NCBI GenBank assembly: GCA_012032975.1
Contig: JAAUPU010000172.1
Coordinates: 1-6,600, forward strand
Direction: 5' to 3'
DNA from: Caldilineaceae bacterium
GTDB lineage: Bacteria; Chloroflexota; Anaerolineae; Caldilineales; Caldilineaceae
Length of the DNA stretch: 6,600 nt
The translations under genes and the position numbers were made by a program. Under the pieces are notes generated by a model. It had not been told where the DNA came from. It made no database searches and was given only the letters and a program-made list of their open reading frames with translations. Shown in pieces: positions 6,570-6,600 of the stretch (within the stretch, counting starts at the first letter, position 1; every line of letters starts with the position of its first letter).

Positions 6570-6600
6570 TCACTTGGCAGCCAACTCAAAGATGCGTGGC
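6570..6600 (-). CDS. C-terminal end of an upstream operon gene (partial, unidentified)
   Basis: On the - strand an open frame enters from the right edge and ends at TGA 6572-6570, reading ...RIFELAAK. It lies 17 nt upstream of the PglC start, in the same direction, as expected for the preceding gene of the operon. Only nine codons are visible. The ending would suit a glycosyltransferase, but no function can be claimed. Confidence 0.4.
   Translation of the reverse strand, partial: PRIFELAAK

Noticed and set aside
1..6600. CRISPR array, tRNA, rRNA, insertion sequence or attachment site
   Set aside because: I looked for spaced direct repeats, cloverleaf-like segments, transposase motifs and terminal repeats and saw none.

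Overview
The window looks like part of a bacterial chromosome of moderately high GC. It holds two convergent units separated by a strong hairpin terminator. The + strand carries one lipoprotein gene (about 101-1781). The - strand carries a surface-glycan operon running from the right edge down to 1941. The host cannot be fixed from this sequence. The type II signal peptide, the modular lipoprotein and the style of the sugar genes would fit a Chloroflexota-like or other environmental bacterium, but that is only a guess.

The - strand unit reads, in transcription order: the tail of an unidentified upstream gene (6570-6600), a PglC-type phosphoglycosyl transferase (6552-5950), a PglD/NeuD-type sugar O/N-acetyltransferase (5945-5307), a PglE/DegT-type PLP aminotransferase (5310-4149) and a PglF/CapD-type nucleotide-sugar 4,6-dehydratase (3938-1941). 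Together these are the four activities needed to turn UDP-GlcNAc into UDP-N,N'-diacetylbacillosamine (PglF, then PglE, then PglD) and to load the phospho-sugar onto undecaprenyl phosphate (PglC). This is the initiation step of a lipid-linked glycan for protein glycosylation or exopolysaccharide. The first three genes are tightly coupled: a 4-nt gap, then a GTGA start/stop overlap. The dehydratase follows a 210-nt spacer that holds a possible extended -10 promoter.

The + strand gene encodes a secreted lipoprotein built of about four tandem, diverged modules of roughly 115-130 residues. I do not recognise it as a named family, and it is the most novel-looking element here.

Both the lipoprotein gene and the aminotransferase gene are interrupted twice. 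Each of the four breaks is a -1 shift that is repaired by adding one C (or G) to a short C/G run. Conserved or module-like sequence resumes immediately after each break. This pattern points to base-calling or assembly deletions rather than four natural mutations. I therefore annotate each as one gene and give the positions of the breaks.
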